Assembly (NCBI GenBank): GCA_026129685.1
Contig: JAHCHO010000004.1
Coordinates: forward strand, 409,091-473,090
Direction of reading: 5' to 3'
From: Fimbriimonadaceae bacterium
GTDB taxonomy: Bacteria; Armatimonadota; Fimbriimonadia; Fimbriimonadales; Fimbriimonadaceae
DNA: 64,000 bases
Part shown: piece by piece, positions 46,159-53,989 of the stretch
Numbering within the stretch: position 1 is the first letter of the stretch
Layout of the letters: the number at the start of each line of letters is the position of its first letter
Program-made: the position numbers and the translations under genes
Notes under the pieces: generated by a model
Database searches by the model: none
What the model saw: the letters and a program-made list of their open reading frames with translations, nothing else
Told to the model about the DNA's origin: nothing

Positions 46159-46480
46159 TGGAGTCGGCCTGTAAGCCGGATTCTGTCTTTGTGCGACGAT
46201 TTGTCTGTGCGGCCAACCCGGAGGGTCGGCGGGCCGCGTCAACCCCTCCCTATTTGGCCTTGCTTCCGGCGGGGTTTGCCCGGCCGCCCGGTTACCCGAG
46301 GCGCCGGTGAGCTCTTACCTCACCATTTCACCCTTACCGCGGCCGAAGCCGAGGCGGTTTGTTTCTGTGGCACTTTCCGTCGGGTCGCCCCGCCCCGGCT
46401 TGCGCCGGGCGCCGTGCCCTGTGAAGTCCGGACTTTCCTCTCGCGCCCGAAGGCTCGAGCCGTCGCCCGGCCGACTCCGA
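46159..46480 (-). ncRNA. rnpB: RNase P RNA, bacterial type A
   Basis: About 320 nt on the minus strand. The 5' part has the CR-I/P4 block GAGGAAAGTCCGGACT; the P10-P11 region has GGTAAGGGTGAAATGGTG and GTAAGAGCTCACC; the 3' part has ACAGAATCCGGCTTAC. The ends form a perfect 10-bp P1 helix (46161-46170 with 46469-46478). It lies between the toxin-antitoxin operon and the metallopeptidase gene. Nearby short open frames in this region are spurious. Confidence 0.95.
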
Positions 46481-46498
46481 AGCCAGTGTGACACACCC

Positions 46499-47845
46499 TC
46501 AGCGCTTGATGTCCGCCACCGTCTCCATCCGACCCGCCCGATCGATCACCCGCAACGTCACCTTCTCGGGTTCGCCAAGGTCGCGGAACATCCCCGCGAC
46601 ATCCAGAACGACATCGCCCGAAACGGGCAACGTCTCGACCTTGTACCGTTTGACCGGGTCGCCCGTCTCGTACCCCACGAACGCCAGCCCGCTTGGCGAC
46701 GACACCTTGATGACGCCGTTCTCTCGCTTGACCGTAAGGTCGCCCTTCGCCTCCGCGACTCCCCTTGGCTGGAACCACGGGTGGGCGGCGAGTTGGGCCG
46801 CGTAGTATGGGTTCCAATAGGCCGCCTCCGAGAGGGGATGCACCTTCGCGTCCTGCCGGCCCTTCCGGTTCGGCTCGAAGGCCACGAAGAACCGGTTGAA
46901 CCGGTCGAAGCCACGGGACATGAGGTCGTTCGGATCGTCGACGTGCGGCAGACCGAAGGTGTGCCCCATCTCGTGCAACACCGCCCCCATCGTGGTCGAG
47001 GCGAGGCCCCAAACTGTGCTTCGGTAGGCCGAGTCGTCGAGCGCCCTCGTCGGGTCGATCACCGTTCCGTCGAGGAAGACATCGTCCACCTCGCGCAAGT
47101 TGCGTGGCCACGACCACATCGCCGCCCCCCCGAACAGCCCGAGCCCACCCCCACCCAGTGCCGTGTGCGCCTGCGCCTTCTGGGTCGCCCCGTCGTAAGA
47201 GGTGAAGGCCATGACGGTCATCGCTTTGTAGCGGTCGAAGGAATAAACCTTGTCGAGGATGCCGTACAGGAACCCCCAAAGGTCGCCCCCGTCCCGGGGA
47301 CGCAGCGCCGATGCGGGCTCCTCGAGTTTCTGGACCCGCACGATTGGGCGCCCGCGGCCATCGAGGTCCAGCGCGAAACACTTCCGCCCCAGGCCCATCT
47401 CGTACAACCGCTCGGCGGTCAGCACCTGCATGAGCAACGCCGCCGTCCCGATGCGCGCACGAAAGTCGAAGTCGTCGTCGGGCTTTGGGCTGGCGTAGCG
47501 CGTGTCGCCGTCGTTCGCCGTGACGTAAACGGGCACAACCCGGTACGGTGTCGAGGGCGGGTCGAACCGAACCGTCAGCCGCTTGCTCGCGTGGCCCGCG
47601 GTCACCGTCAGCCGGTTGGCGCCGGATCGGAGCGGAATCAGAACCGAGTACCGGCCGTCGAAGACGGGGCCGTCGTTCAGGCCGTTCTCGTCGTCGAACT
47701 CCGCGTTCGCGACGACCACCCTCGGCGCGGACGACTCGCCGCGCACGAGCGCCACTGGGCAGGGGTAGGCGTCGCCGTTCTTCAGGTTGGAGACGGTAAG
47801 GGCGGGCGAAAGGGGGAGGACGGCAAGGAGCAGACCGAGCGTCAT
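46499..47845 (-). CDS. Exported zinc metallopeptidase, YIL108W-like
   Basis: A 448-residue protein with a signal peptide (MTLGLLLAVLPLSPALT) and an N-terminal beta-sandwich-like region (about residues 18-100, with LIPLRSGANRLTVTAG). The catalytic zinc motif HEMGHTFGLPH starts at His291, followed by DDPNDLMSRGFDRFNRFF. Both the third zinc ligand and the MSRGFDRFNR segment recall the fungal YIL108W-type putative metallopeptidases (PF12044-like). A C-terminal beta-rich domain of about 100 residues follows. Probably a periplasmic or secreted protease of unknown substrate. Adjacent to rnpB, divergent from the Gfo/Idh/MocA gene. Confidence 0.82.
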   Translation of the reverse strand: MTLGLLLAVLPLSPALTVSNLKNGDAYPCPVALVRGESSAPRVVVANAEFDDENGLNDGPVFDGRYSVLIPLRSGANRLTVTAGHASKRLTVRFDPPSTPYRVVPVYVTANDGDTRYASPKPDDDFDFRARIGTAALLMQVLTAERLYEMGLGRKCFALDLDGRGRPIVRVQKLEEPASALRPRDGGDLWGFLYGILDKVYSFDRYKAMTVMAFTSYDGATQKAQAHTALGGGGLGLFGGAAMWSWPRNLREVDDVFLDGTVIDPTRALDDSAYRSTVWGLASTTMGAVLHEMGHTFGLPHVDDPNDLMSRGFDRFNRFFVAFEPNRKGRQDAKVHPLSEAAYWNPYYAAQLAAHPWFQPRGVAEAKGDLTVKRENGVIKVSSPSGLAFVGYETGDPVKRYKVETLPVSGDVVLDVAGMFRDLGEPEKVTLRVIDRAGRMETVADIKR

Positions 47846-48037
47846 GGCTGTTCCAGTTTGGGCTTCCGTTGGCTTCCGTCGCCGGGACCGGGCGCCAGTC
47901 GCCGACTCAGCGTAGTCGCGGCGGGTTCCTTCGGTCGCGGGACCGGGCGCGCGGCGCCTAACGGCCGGCGGGTCCAACGGCGCAGTCCTCGGAGTCCCCG
48001 GCAGGAATCGCGGCCACCCGTGGCTAACCCGTTCCCG

Positions 48038-49030
48038 ATGAGCACCGTTCGCCTTGGATTTATCGGCTGTGGCGGCATTGCCCGGCACCATATGAACCTC
48101 CTTCGGGACGTTCCGGACTGCGAGATCGTCGCTCTCGCCGACCCGAGCGACGAGCAGATCGCCCGTTGCCGGAAGCAGTTCCCCCACCTCGCCGACGTGC
48201 CGGTCTTCGCCGACTGGCGCGAGATGCTGGACAAGGTCGAGTTGGACGCCACCCACATCAACACCCCGCACACCCAGCACATCGAGCAGTGCCTTGCCTC
48301 GATCGCCAAAGGCAAACACGTCATCTGCGAAAAGCCCCTCGCCACGACCACGACCCACGCGAACCAACTCGTCGAAGCCATCGAGAAGTCCGGCCTCGTC
48401 GGTGTGCTCGCCTACCAGCGCCACTACGTCCCTCTCTACCGGCTCATCCGCGACAAAATCGCGTCCGGCGATTTCGGCGAGGTCACCTACTTCAGCGCCG
48501 TCCTCGGCCAGCAGTGGAAACGAGGCACGGCGGGATCGTGGCGACAGGACCCCGCCCTTTCCGGGGGCGGCCAGATCAACGATTCGGGCAGCCACGTCGT
48601 GGACCAGATGCTCTGGGCGACCGGCCTTGTGCCGGACGTGATCACCGCTATCATGGACAACCGCGGTACGCCGGTGGACATTGACTCCGCCGTGTCGATC
48701 CGCTTCAAAAACGGTGCGCTCGGCACCCTCTCGATCCTGGGGGACTTCCCCTGCTGGCACGAAGACTTCACGATCGGTTGCGAGAAGGGCGGCTTCCTGG
48801 TCCGGTTCGGCGAACTGACGATGGTCAACAACGACGGATCGAAGTACGTCTGCAAGGACCTGCCCGGACAGCAGAACAACCCGGACCGCAACTTCGTCGA
48901 GGCCATCCTCGGCAAAGCCACCGTCGAATCCCCCTTCTCCTGCGCCCGCGACGTGATCAAGTTTACCGAGGGTGCCTGGAAATCCGCCGCGATGGGCGGG
49001 GCTCCCGTCAAGTTCGACGAGTTGACGTAG
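48038..49030 (+). CDS. Gfo/Idh/MocA-family oxidoreductase
   Basis: A 330-residue NAD(P)-dependent dehydrogenase, probably acting on a sugar or cyclitol. The N-terminal Rossmann motif is LGFIGCGGIARHHMNLL; it is followed by THINTPHTQHIEQ and the family hallmark CEKPLATT (near residue 97), whose Lys is catalytic. The C-terminal alpha/beta domain has GGGQINDSGSHVVDQMLWATG with the His that often completes the active site. Start at ATG 48038. It is alone, convergent with an alpha/beta hydrolase through a hairpin at 49046. Confidence 0.9.
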   Translation: MSTVRLGFIGCGGIARHHMNLLRDVPDCEIVALADPSDEQIARCRKQFPHLADVPVFADWREMLDKVELDATHINTPHTQHIEQCLASIAKGKHVICEKPLATTTTHANQLVEAIEKSGLVGVLAYQRHYVPLYRLIRDKIASGDFGEVTYFSAVLGQQWKRGTAGSWRQDPALSGGGQINDSGSHVVDQMLWATGLVPDVITAIMDNRGTPVDIDSAVSIRFKNGALGTLSILGDFPCWHEDFTIGCEKGGFLVRFGELTMVNNDGSKYVCKDLPGQQNNPDRNFVEAILGKATVESPFSCARDVIKFTEGAWKSAAMGGAPVKFDELT

Positions 49031-49045
49031 GGCGACGCCCAAACG

Positions 49046-49077
49046 TCGAGGGCCGACCCACGCGGGCCGGCCCTCGA
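49046..49077. terminator. Convergent hairpin between the Gfo/Idh/MocA and hydrolase genes
   Basis: A perfect 10-bp inverted repeat (49046-49055 with 49068-49077) with a 12-nt loop. The GAGGGCCG arms resemble those of the hairpin at 37767. No T-run. Confidence 0.55.
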
Positions 49078-49093
49078 TGCGACGATCCGGACC

Positions 49094-49843
49094 TTACAGG
49101 TTCGCGGCCCAGCGACGAATCGTCTCGTTGACGACCGAGGCGTGGGTCATCGCGATCAGGTGGCCACCCTCGACGAGAACCGTAGAACCGGCCGGGGGAG
49201 CGACGAAGCGGTCTTGCCGGCCGTGAATCTGCAGCAACGGCAGGTCGCCCAGTTCGGTCGCCGGGTTCGAGAAGCGCCAGCCGGCGCTCTCGTTCATCGC
49301 CCACCGAAGAAACTCGAGGTCGCAACGTTCGGCCATCTCGACCAAGCGCGACCGCATCTTCTTCGACAAGGGCTCGTTCGAGCAGAACCGGGAAGCGTGG
49401 CGCACGACCTTCTTCCGCAGTTTCTCGTCGTTTACGAACCCGGCCAACTTGGCCTTCAGCTTCAGAGTCCCCGGAACCTCGCGCCGCGATCGGATACCGC
49501 TGACGAGGACGACGCCGCCGATCATGTCCCGAATCCAGGGACGACGCGCCATCTCGAGCGCCACCATCGAACCGAAGTCGTAGCCACCGATGATGGAACC
49601 CGGCTGGATGTTGAGCCAACGGGCGAAGCGATCCGCATACTCTGGGAGGCTCTCTCCGTTGCGCGGGCGAATCCAGCTGGGCGTCCGCAGGTGCGGGAAC
49701 TCCCGAATCTGCTCCTCGAACAACCGATGGTCGGCGGCCAATCCGGAGAGCATGAAGAACGGACGCGGCTGAAGGGCCGGGGCGACCGGGTGCTCGACGC
49801 GGAGCGGGTTGTCGACGCGGGTGGTGGTTCGGTAGGTCGGCAT
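49094..49843 (-). CDS. Alpha/beta hydrolase with Asp in the nucleophile elbow
   Basis: A 249-residue alpha/beta-hydrolase-fold protein. The nucleophile elbow reads GGYDFGSM, so the position normally held by Ser is Asp89 (GxDxG), as in haloalkane dehalogenases and epoxide hydrolases. The acid and base appear as HGRQDRFV and GGHLIAM. There is no signal peptide. I chose ATG 49843 because TGAGGAA, a good Shine-Dalgarno sequence, lies 8 bp upstream; the frame continues 12 codons further. Substrate unknown. Convergent with the Gfo/Idh/MocA gene. Confidence 0.8.
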   Translation of the reverse strand: MPTYRTTTRVDNPLRVEHPVAPALQPRPFFMLSGLAADHRLFEEQIREFPHLRTPSWIRPRNGESLPEYADRFARWLNIQPGSIIGGYDFGSMVALEMARRPWIRDMIGGVVLVSGIRSRREVPGTLKLKAKLAGFVNDEKLRKKVVRHASRFCSNEPLSKKMRSRLVEMAERCDLEFLRWAMNESAGWRFSNPATELGDLPLLQIHGRQDRFVAPPAGSTVLVEGGHLIAMTHASVVNETIRRWAANL

Positions 49844-50062
49844 ACGGAGTTCCTCAGAATTGTGCTTGCCCCAAGGCAAGTATTGGTGCCGGAATCGGCC
49901 GAATTCAGGCGATCCTCAGACAATTCATCCGGGAGCGAGGCGCCCGGCACGATTGACAGGTTATCGCTCCGCCACGAACTCCCCAAGTACCCGTTTTGTG
50001 GGACGTGTCGCCGGGAACCGACGGCGCGAAACCGGCGGTGTTCGGCGCGCGTCCGATTGACC

Positions 50063-50692
50063 ATGGAGCGCCTTGCCAGTGCCGTTCTCTCCCTCTTTGC
50101 CGCCGCCCTCGCCATCGGCATGGCTCCCGTCACGGCACAGGAGGTCACCGACCGGCTGCACCGCCACTACGTCAAGGTCTTCCACGATCTCACGCTGACC
50201 ACGGAGCGAACGATCACGGTGGTCGAGAACGGCAAACGGGTGACGAAGCGGGTCCCGCCCCAACTCGGGTTTTCGCGCCTCCCCACGGTGGGCCCGCACC
50301 CCGTTCGACCCTATCCCGACGACCCCGCCGACCGACCGTATCTCCAGGAAGCCCGCCGGAGACTGGTGGTCCACGCCTTCGGCTACGGAGCGGACGGCGC
50401 CACCCTGAACGAGCGAAACCTCCGGGCTAAGCGCCTGGTGAACACGTTCATGGGTGGCCCGTCTCCCAAGCCGCCGACGCAGGATCAGGCGACCGAATTC
50501 CTCGTCGATCGGATCGACGCCGTCCTGGCGGGAAAGCCCGCCGTCGGCCAGATAGGGCCTTGGCGGGTGGAGGCGAAGCGCGTCGCGCTCGGCCGGTCCG
50601 CCTGCCTTAAGTGCCACGACACGTCAAAGGTCGGCGACCCGGTGGCGGCCATCGTGTACTTCGCCGCGCCAAAGCCTGCGAAGCGTGGCTAG
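50063..50692 (+). CDS. Exported mono-haem c-type cytochrome-like protein
   Basis: A 209-residue protein with a signal peptide (ERLASAVLSLFAAALAIGMA) and a single haem-attachment motif Cys181-Leu-Lys-Cys184-His185 near the C-terminus. The preceding 150 residues are charged and rich in Pro and Arg, with no second haem. The late position of the CxxCH after a long helical part recalls the DUF3365/Tll0287-like group rather than a small cytochrome c. Likely a periplasmic redox or haem-sensing protein. Electron partners unknown. Start at ATG 50063; convergent with gcvPA (8 bp between). Confidence 0.75.
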   Translation: MERLASAVLSLFAAALAIGMAPVTAQEVTDRLHRHYVKVFHDLTLTTERTITVVENGKRVTKRVPPQLGFSRLPTVGPHPVRPYPDDPADRPYLQEARRRLVVHAFGYGADGATLNERNLRAKRLVNTFMGGPSPKPPTQDQATEFLVDRIDAVLAGKPAVGQIGPWRVEAKRVALGRSACLKCHDTSKVGDPVAAIVYFAAPKPAKRG

Positions 50693-50700
50693 GCGACCAC

Positions 50701-52038
50701 CTAGCCCTCGCCCAAGACTTCGGACAGCGCGGCCGCATAGGCGTCGATCTGCGCGGTCGTCCGGACCTCGGTCACGGCGACCAAGAGGCAGTTCGCCATC
50801 GCGGCATCGTACGCGCCAAGCGGCAGACCGGCCAGAATCTTCCGTTCGAGAAGTCGCGCCTGAACCTTCCCCGCGTCCATCGGCAACTCCAGCACGAACT
50901 CGCCGAACACCCGACCGCCGAATCGGAGTTTGCCGCCGGCCTCGGTCAGCCGCTTGATCGCGTACTGGGTGTTGCGCACGGTGGACTCGGCCACCGACCG
51001 CAGTCCGTTCTTGCCAAGCGCGGTCAGGTAGACCGTGGCGGCAAGGGCCATAAGGGCTTCGTTCGTACAGATGTTCGAGGTCGCCTTCTCGCGCCGGATG
51101 TCCTGTTCTCGCGTGCGGAGGGTCATCACGAAGCCGGGGTTTCCGTCGTGGTCGTGCGTCCGACCGACGATTCGGCCGGGGATGCGCCGAACGTGCTCTT
51201 GCTTGCACGCGAAGAGACCGCAACCGGGTCCGCCGAGGCCCATCGCGATGCCGAGCGGTTGGCCTTCGCCCACCACGATATCCGCGTCAAACTCGCCGGG
51301 AGGCTTCAACAGGCCCATCGCCGTCGGGTCCGAGACCACGATGAACAACGCCCCCTTCGCTCGCGCGGCGTCCCTTGCCGCCGCGAGATCCTCGATGACG
51401 CCAAAGAAGTTGGGATACTGGACGATGACGCAGGCCGCTTCGCCGTCCACCGCCGCGTAGTTCTCGGTCGCCCCGTTCGGCGTTTTGATCGTCGCCACGG
51501 TGAGGCCGTTCGACCAGGCGTAGGTTTCCAGCACCCGTCGGTAGTGGGGGTGGACCGCCTTGCTCACGACGACCTTCGTGCGGCTGTTCATCCCGGTCGA
51601 GAGGATCGCCGCCTCCGCCATCGCGGTCGCCCCGTCGTACATCGAGGCGTTCGCCATGTCCATCCCGAACAAGTTGGCGACCATCGTCTGGTACTCGTAG
51701 ATGGTCTGCAGGTAACCCTGGGAAAACTCCGGCTGGTAGGGGGTGTACGCGGTCAAGAACTCGCCGCGCGAGATCACCGCGCCAACGATCGAAGGCACGT
51801 ACCGGTCGTAGATGCCCGCCCCCATGAAGCACACCACGTCCGCCAGATTCGCGTTTTTCGCCGCGATTTCGCGCAGGTGCAAGTAGAGGTTGTACTCGTC
51901 CAGGGCCGCCGGGATCGCAAGATCGCCTTTTACCTTCAGGCCGTCGGGAATCTCGCGAAAGAGCTCGTCGATGTTCGCGACGCCGATCGTCGCCAGCATG
52001 TCGCGGACGTCTTGCTCGGTGTGGGGGATGTAGGCCAT
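50701..52038 (-). CDS. gcvPA: Glycine dehydrogenase (decarboxylating) subunit 1
   Basis: The N-terminal half of the P protein of the glycine cleavage system, in the two-gene form. Together with gcvPB it binds PLP and decarboxylates glycine. Signatures are MAYIPHTEQDVRDMLATIG at the start, TAYTPYQPEFSQGYLQTIYE, and ASMYDGATAMAEA. At 445 residues it has the normal length. It lies 3 bp downstream of gcvH. gcvPB, which carries the PLP lysine, is not in the window: the next gene is the cytochrome on the opposite strand. Confidence 0.93.
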   Translation of the reverse strand: MAYIPHTEQDVRDMLATIGVANIDELFREIPDGLKVKGDLAIPAALDEYNLYLHLREIAAKNANLADVVCFMGAGIYDRYVPSIVGAVISRGEFLTAYTPYQPEFSQGYLQTIYEYQTMVANLFGMDMANASMYDGATAMAEAAILSTGMNSRTKVVVSKAVHPHYRRVLETYAWSNGLTVATIKTPNGATENYAAVDGEAACVIVQYPNFFGVIEDLAAARDAARAKGALFIVVSDPTAMGLLKPPGEFDADIVVGEGQPLGIAMGLGGPGCGLFACKQEHVRRIPGRIVGRTHDHDGNPGFVMTLRTREQDIRREKATSNICTNEALMALAATVYLTALGKNGLRSVAESTVRNTQYAIKRLTEAGGKLRFGGRVFGEFVLELPMDAGKVQARLLERKILAGLPLGAYDAAMANCLLVAVTEVRTTAQIDAYAAALSEVLGEG

Positions 52039-52041
52039 TCG

Positions 52042-52422
52042 CTACGCTTCCGCGATAACGGTGTACGCGTCCGCGTCCAGCAGGGCGTCCACATCGGCCG
52101 GGTTGCTCACGCGCACCTTCACCAACCAGCCTTCTCCGAAAGGCGCGGTGTTCACGAGTTCGGATCGGGCGCCGAGCGCCTCGTTCACCGCGATCACCTC
52201 GCCCGCGATCGGGGCGTAGAGGTCGGACACCGTCTTGACGCTTTCGACGGTTCCGAACGACTCCTCGGCCTGGAGTGCGCGCCCGACCTCCGGCATGTCG
52301 ATGAAGACGATGTCGCCCAGTTCCGACTGGGCGTGGTCGGTGATGCCGATGGTCGCGACGTCGCCTTCGAGGCGCACCCACTCGTGAGACTTGGTGTACT
52401 TGAGGTCGGGAGGATTGTTCAC
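52042..52422 (-). CDS. gcvH: Glycine cleavage system H protein
   Basis: The lipoyl carrier of the glycine cleavage complex, 126 residues. It has the family start KYTKSHEWVRLEG, GITDHAQSELGDIVFIDMPEVG, the lipoylated Lys63 in ESVKTVSDLYAP and the ending NPADVDALLDADAY. The start is GTG 52422. A -10-like TATCAT lies 27 bp upstream (52450-52455), so this operon has a short leader. No glycine riboswitch-like structure is visible in that short space. Confidence 0.95.
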   Translation of the reverse strand: MNNPPDLKYTKSHEWVRLEGDVATIGITDHAQSELGDIVFIDMPEVGRALQAEESFGTVESVKTVSDLYAPIAGEVIAVNEALGARSELVNTAPFGEGWLVKVRVSNPADVDALLDADAYTVIAEA

Positions 52423-52449
52423 GGCTTTGAACCTGAAAGGGGTTGGAAC

Positions 52450-52455
52450 ATGATA
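52450..52455 (-). promoter_or_regulatory. -10-like hexamer of the gcvH-gcvPA operon
   Basis: TATCAT on the minus strand, 27 bp before the GTG of gcvH. A TTGGGA lies upstream at suboptimal spacing (20 bp). Confidence 0.35.
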
Positions 52456-52572
52456 CCTGCGGGTCGCCGCTCGCGTCCCAAGCGCGAACCGTCGCCCTAT
52501 CCGGGTCGTTGCCGTGGCACAATCAGCGTGAGTCCTGAAATCGGCGCCGTCGCTCCGACCGGACCCAAGCGA

Positions 52573-53397
52573 ATGGCCCGACCCAACGCGATCCGCCGAA
52601 CCGCCCACCTGATCGAATCGGGCTGGCAGAGTTGTGTGTTCGGTGTCGCCGGGGCCGCCCTCGCCTGCGTTTCGCTCCGGCGGCGGGTCGCGTTCCTCGC
52701 CGCGCACCGAGGTCGCGTGCGTCTGGATTACGCACCGGAGGACATCTGGATGTCGGCGTCCTGCCCCAAGGAGCTCGGCCGTGCCAAAGCGTGCGCGAAA
52801 GAACCGGAGACGGTGGCCTGGCTCCAAAAGCATCTTCGATCGGGCGACTCGTTCTTCGACGTGGGCGCGAACGTCGGCGCCTACACCCTGATCGCCGCGC
52901 GCCTGGTCGGACCCACGGGTCAGGTCGTCGCCTTCGAACCGGGGGCCCCCACGTTCGGCGCCCTCGTGCGGAACGTGGGCATGAACCGGATCGCGAACGT
53001 GGTCGCCCTGCCGATGGCTCTGTCGGACGCGGACGGCTTGGTCGAACTGAGGTATCCCTCCGATCTCCCCGGAGAGACCGTCTGCTCGACCTCGGAGATT
53101 CCGGAGATGGTGAGTCACTGCCTGTCTTTCCGGCTCGACCGTGCCATCGAGTCGCTCGGCCTCCGCTGCCCGAAGCTCCTGAAGATCGACACGGACGGCT
53201 TTGAGGAAGCGGTCCTCGCCGGCGCGCCGTGTCTTCTTGCGAATCCTGACCTCAAAGGGGTCCTTTTCGAGGGGTACCCAGGCGCGCCGGAAGCGGCCGC
53301 CGTGGTGGCCCGCCTTCGAGCGGCGGGTTTCGCCGAGGAGGTCGTCGTCTCGCGAGGCGCCGGACGAGTCGCGAACTTCATCTTTGGGCGCGTGTAG
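52573..53397 (+). CDS. FkbM-family methyltransferase
   Basis: A SAM-dependent methyltransferase, 274 residues. The SAM motif is FFDVGANVGAYTLIAARLVG (about residues 93-112), followed by VVAFEPGAPTF (motif II) and the FkbM-typical LKIDTDGFEEAVLAGA near residues 204-219. FkbM enzymes O-methylate polyketides or glycans; the acceptor is unknown. An N-terminal hydrophobic stretch (CVFGVAGAALACV) may associate with the membrane. In-frame GTG 52528, right after a CACAAT -10-like box, is an alternative start. Divergent from gcvH. Confidence 0.82.
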   Translation: MARPNAIRRTAHLIESGWQSCVFGVAGAALACVSLRRRVAFLAAHRGRVRLDYAPEDIWMSASCPKELGRAKACAKEPETVAWLQKHLRSGDSFFDVGANVGAYTLIAARLVGPTGQVVAFEPGAPTFGALVRNVGMNRIANVVALPMALSDADGLVELRYPSDLPGETVCSTSEIPEMVSHCLSFRLDRAIESLGLRCPKLLKIDTDGFEEAVLAGAPCLLANPDLKGVLFEGYPGAPEAAAVVARLRAAGFAEEVVVSRGAGRVANFIFGRV

Positions 53398-53470
53398 CTC
53401 CCGATCCCTGGCGGATGCGGACTTTGGGACCCCCCAAGACCGCATCGCGACGTTCTCGTTCGTCCGATGT

Positions 53471-53476
53471 TACAAT
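53471..53476 (+). promoter_or_regulatory. -10-like hexamer of the small exported protein gene
   Basis: TACAAT ends 9 bp before the ATG at 53486. The -35 is uncertain. Confidence 0.35.
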
Positions 53477-53485
53477 GGTGAACTC

Positions 53486-53980
53486 ATGAGATTTCTCCCC
53501 AAGCTCGTCTCGGCCGCCGTGCTCGTCGGCGCCCTTTCCGTCGCCGCCGTCGCCCAGTCGCCCGTGGGGAACTGGAAGGGCAAACTCATCCTTAACAAAG
53601 CCGAAGTGATGGCCAAGGTTCCCAAGGGCCAATCGCCCGAGCAACAGAAGCAGATTCAGGCGATGGTGGATTCGCAGTTCGCCGCCCTTGAGAAGATGGC
53701 GTTCAACCTGAACGTAAACGGCAACAAGTCGTGGCGGATGGTCGTGAAGGGCCTGCCCGACCCCGCCAACCCCACCGGGGCCAAGAAGGACCACACCTCC
53801 GAAGGCACCTGGACCCAGGCCGGCAACAAGGTCACGATGACCGAGACCAAGGAAAACGGGAAGGCCAAGCCGAAGACGAAGGACTCCACCAAGACCTTCA
53901 CCCTCACGAACGCCAACACGATGACGCTGACCGAAAGCCAAGGCGGGATGAACATCAAGATCGTGTTCAACCGCGCGTAG
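53486..53980 (+). CDS. Small exported protein of unknown function
   Basis: A 164-residue protein with a signal peptide (RFLPKLVSAAVLVGALSVAA, cleavage after VAQ). The mature part is Lys/Thr-rich: a PVGNWKGKL opening strand, a helix (SPEQQKQIQAMVDSQFAALE), then strands with WRMVV, GTWTQAGNKVTMTET and NTMTLTES. This resembles a lipocalin-like or DUF-type small beta-barrel (a W-x-G opening and GTW-x-x-x-GN repeat), but I cannot name it. It ends 9 bp before mtaB and may be co-transcribed. Confidence 0.7.
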   Translation: MRFLPKLVSAAVLVGALSVAAVAQSPVGNWKGKLILNKAEVMAKVPKGQSPEQQKQIQAMVDSQFAALEKMAFNLNVNGNKSWRMVVKGLPDPANPTGAKKDHTSEGTWTQAGNKVTMTETKENGKAKPKTKDSTKTFTLTNANTMTLTESQGGMNIKIVFNRA

Positions 53981-53989
53981 AACCGCTCG

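Noticed and set aside
46307..48037. Long plus-strand frame through rnpB and the metallopeptidase gene
   Set aside because: Only the part from 48038 is real (Gfo/Idh/MocA). The upstream part is antisense to a gene with a clear HEMGH motif and crosses the RNase P RNA.
47846..49042. Minus-strand extension of the metallopeptidase frame
   Set aside because: It is antisense to the oxidoreductase gene; the signal peptide marks the start at 47845.
52423..52527. Glycine riboswitch before gcvH
   Set aside because: There is too little space between the -10 and the start, and no conserved aptamer core was seen.
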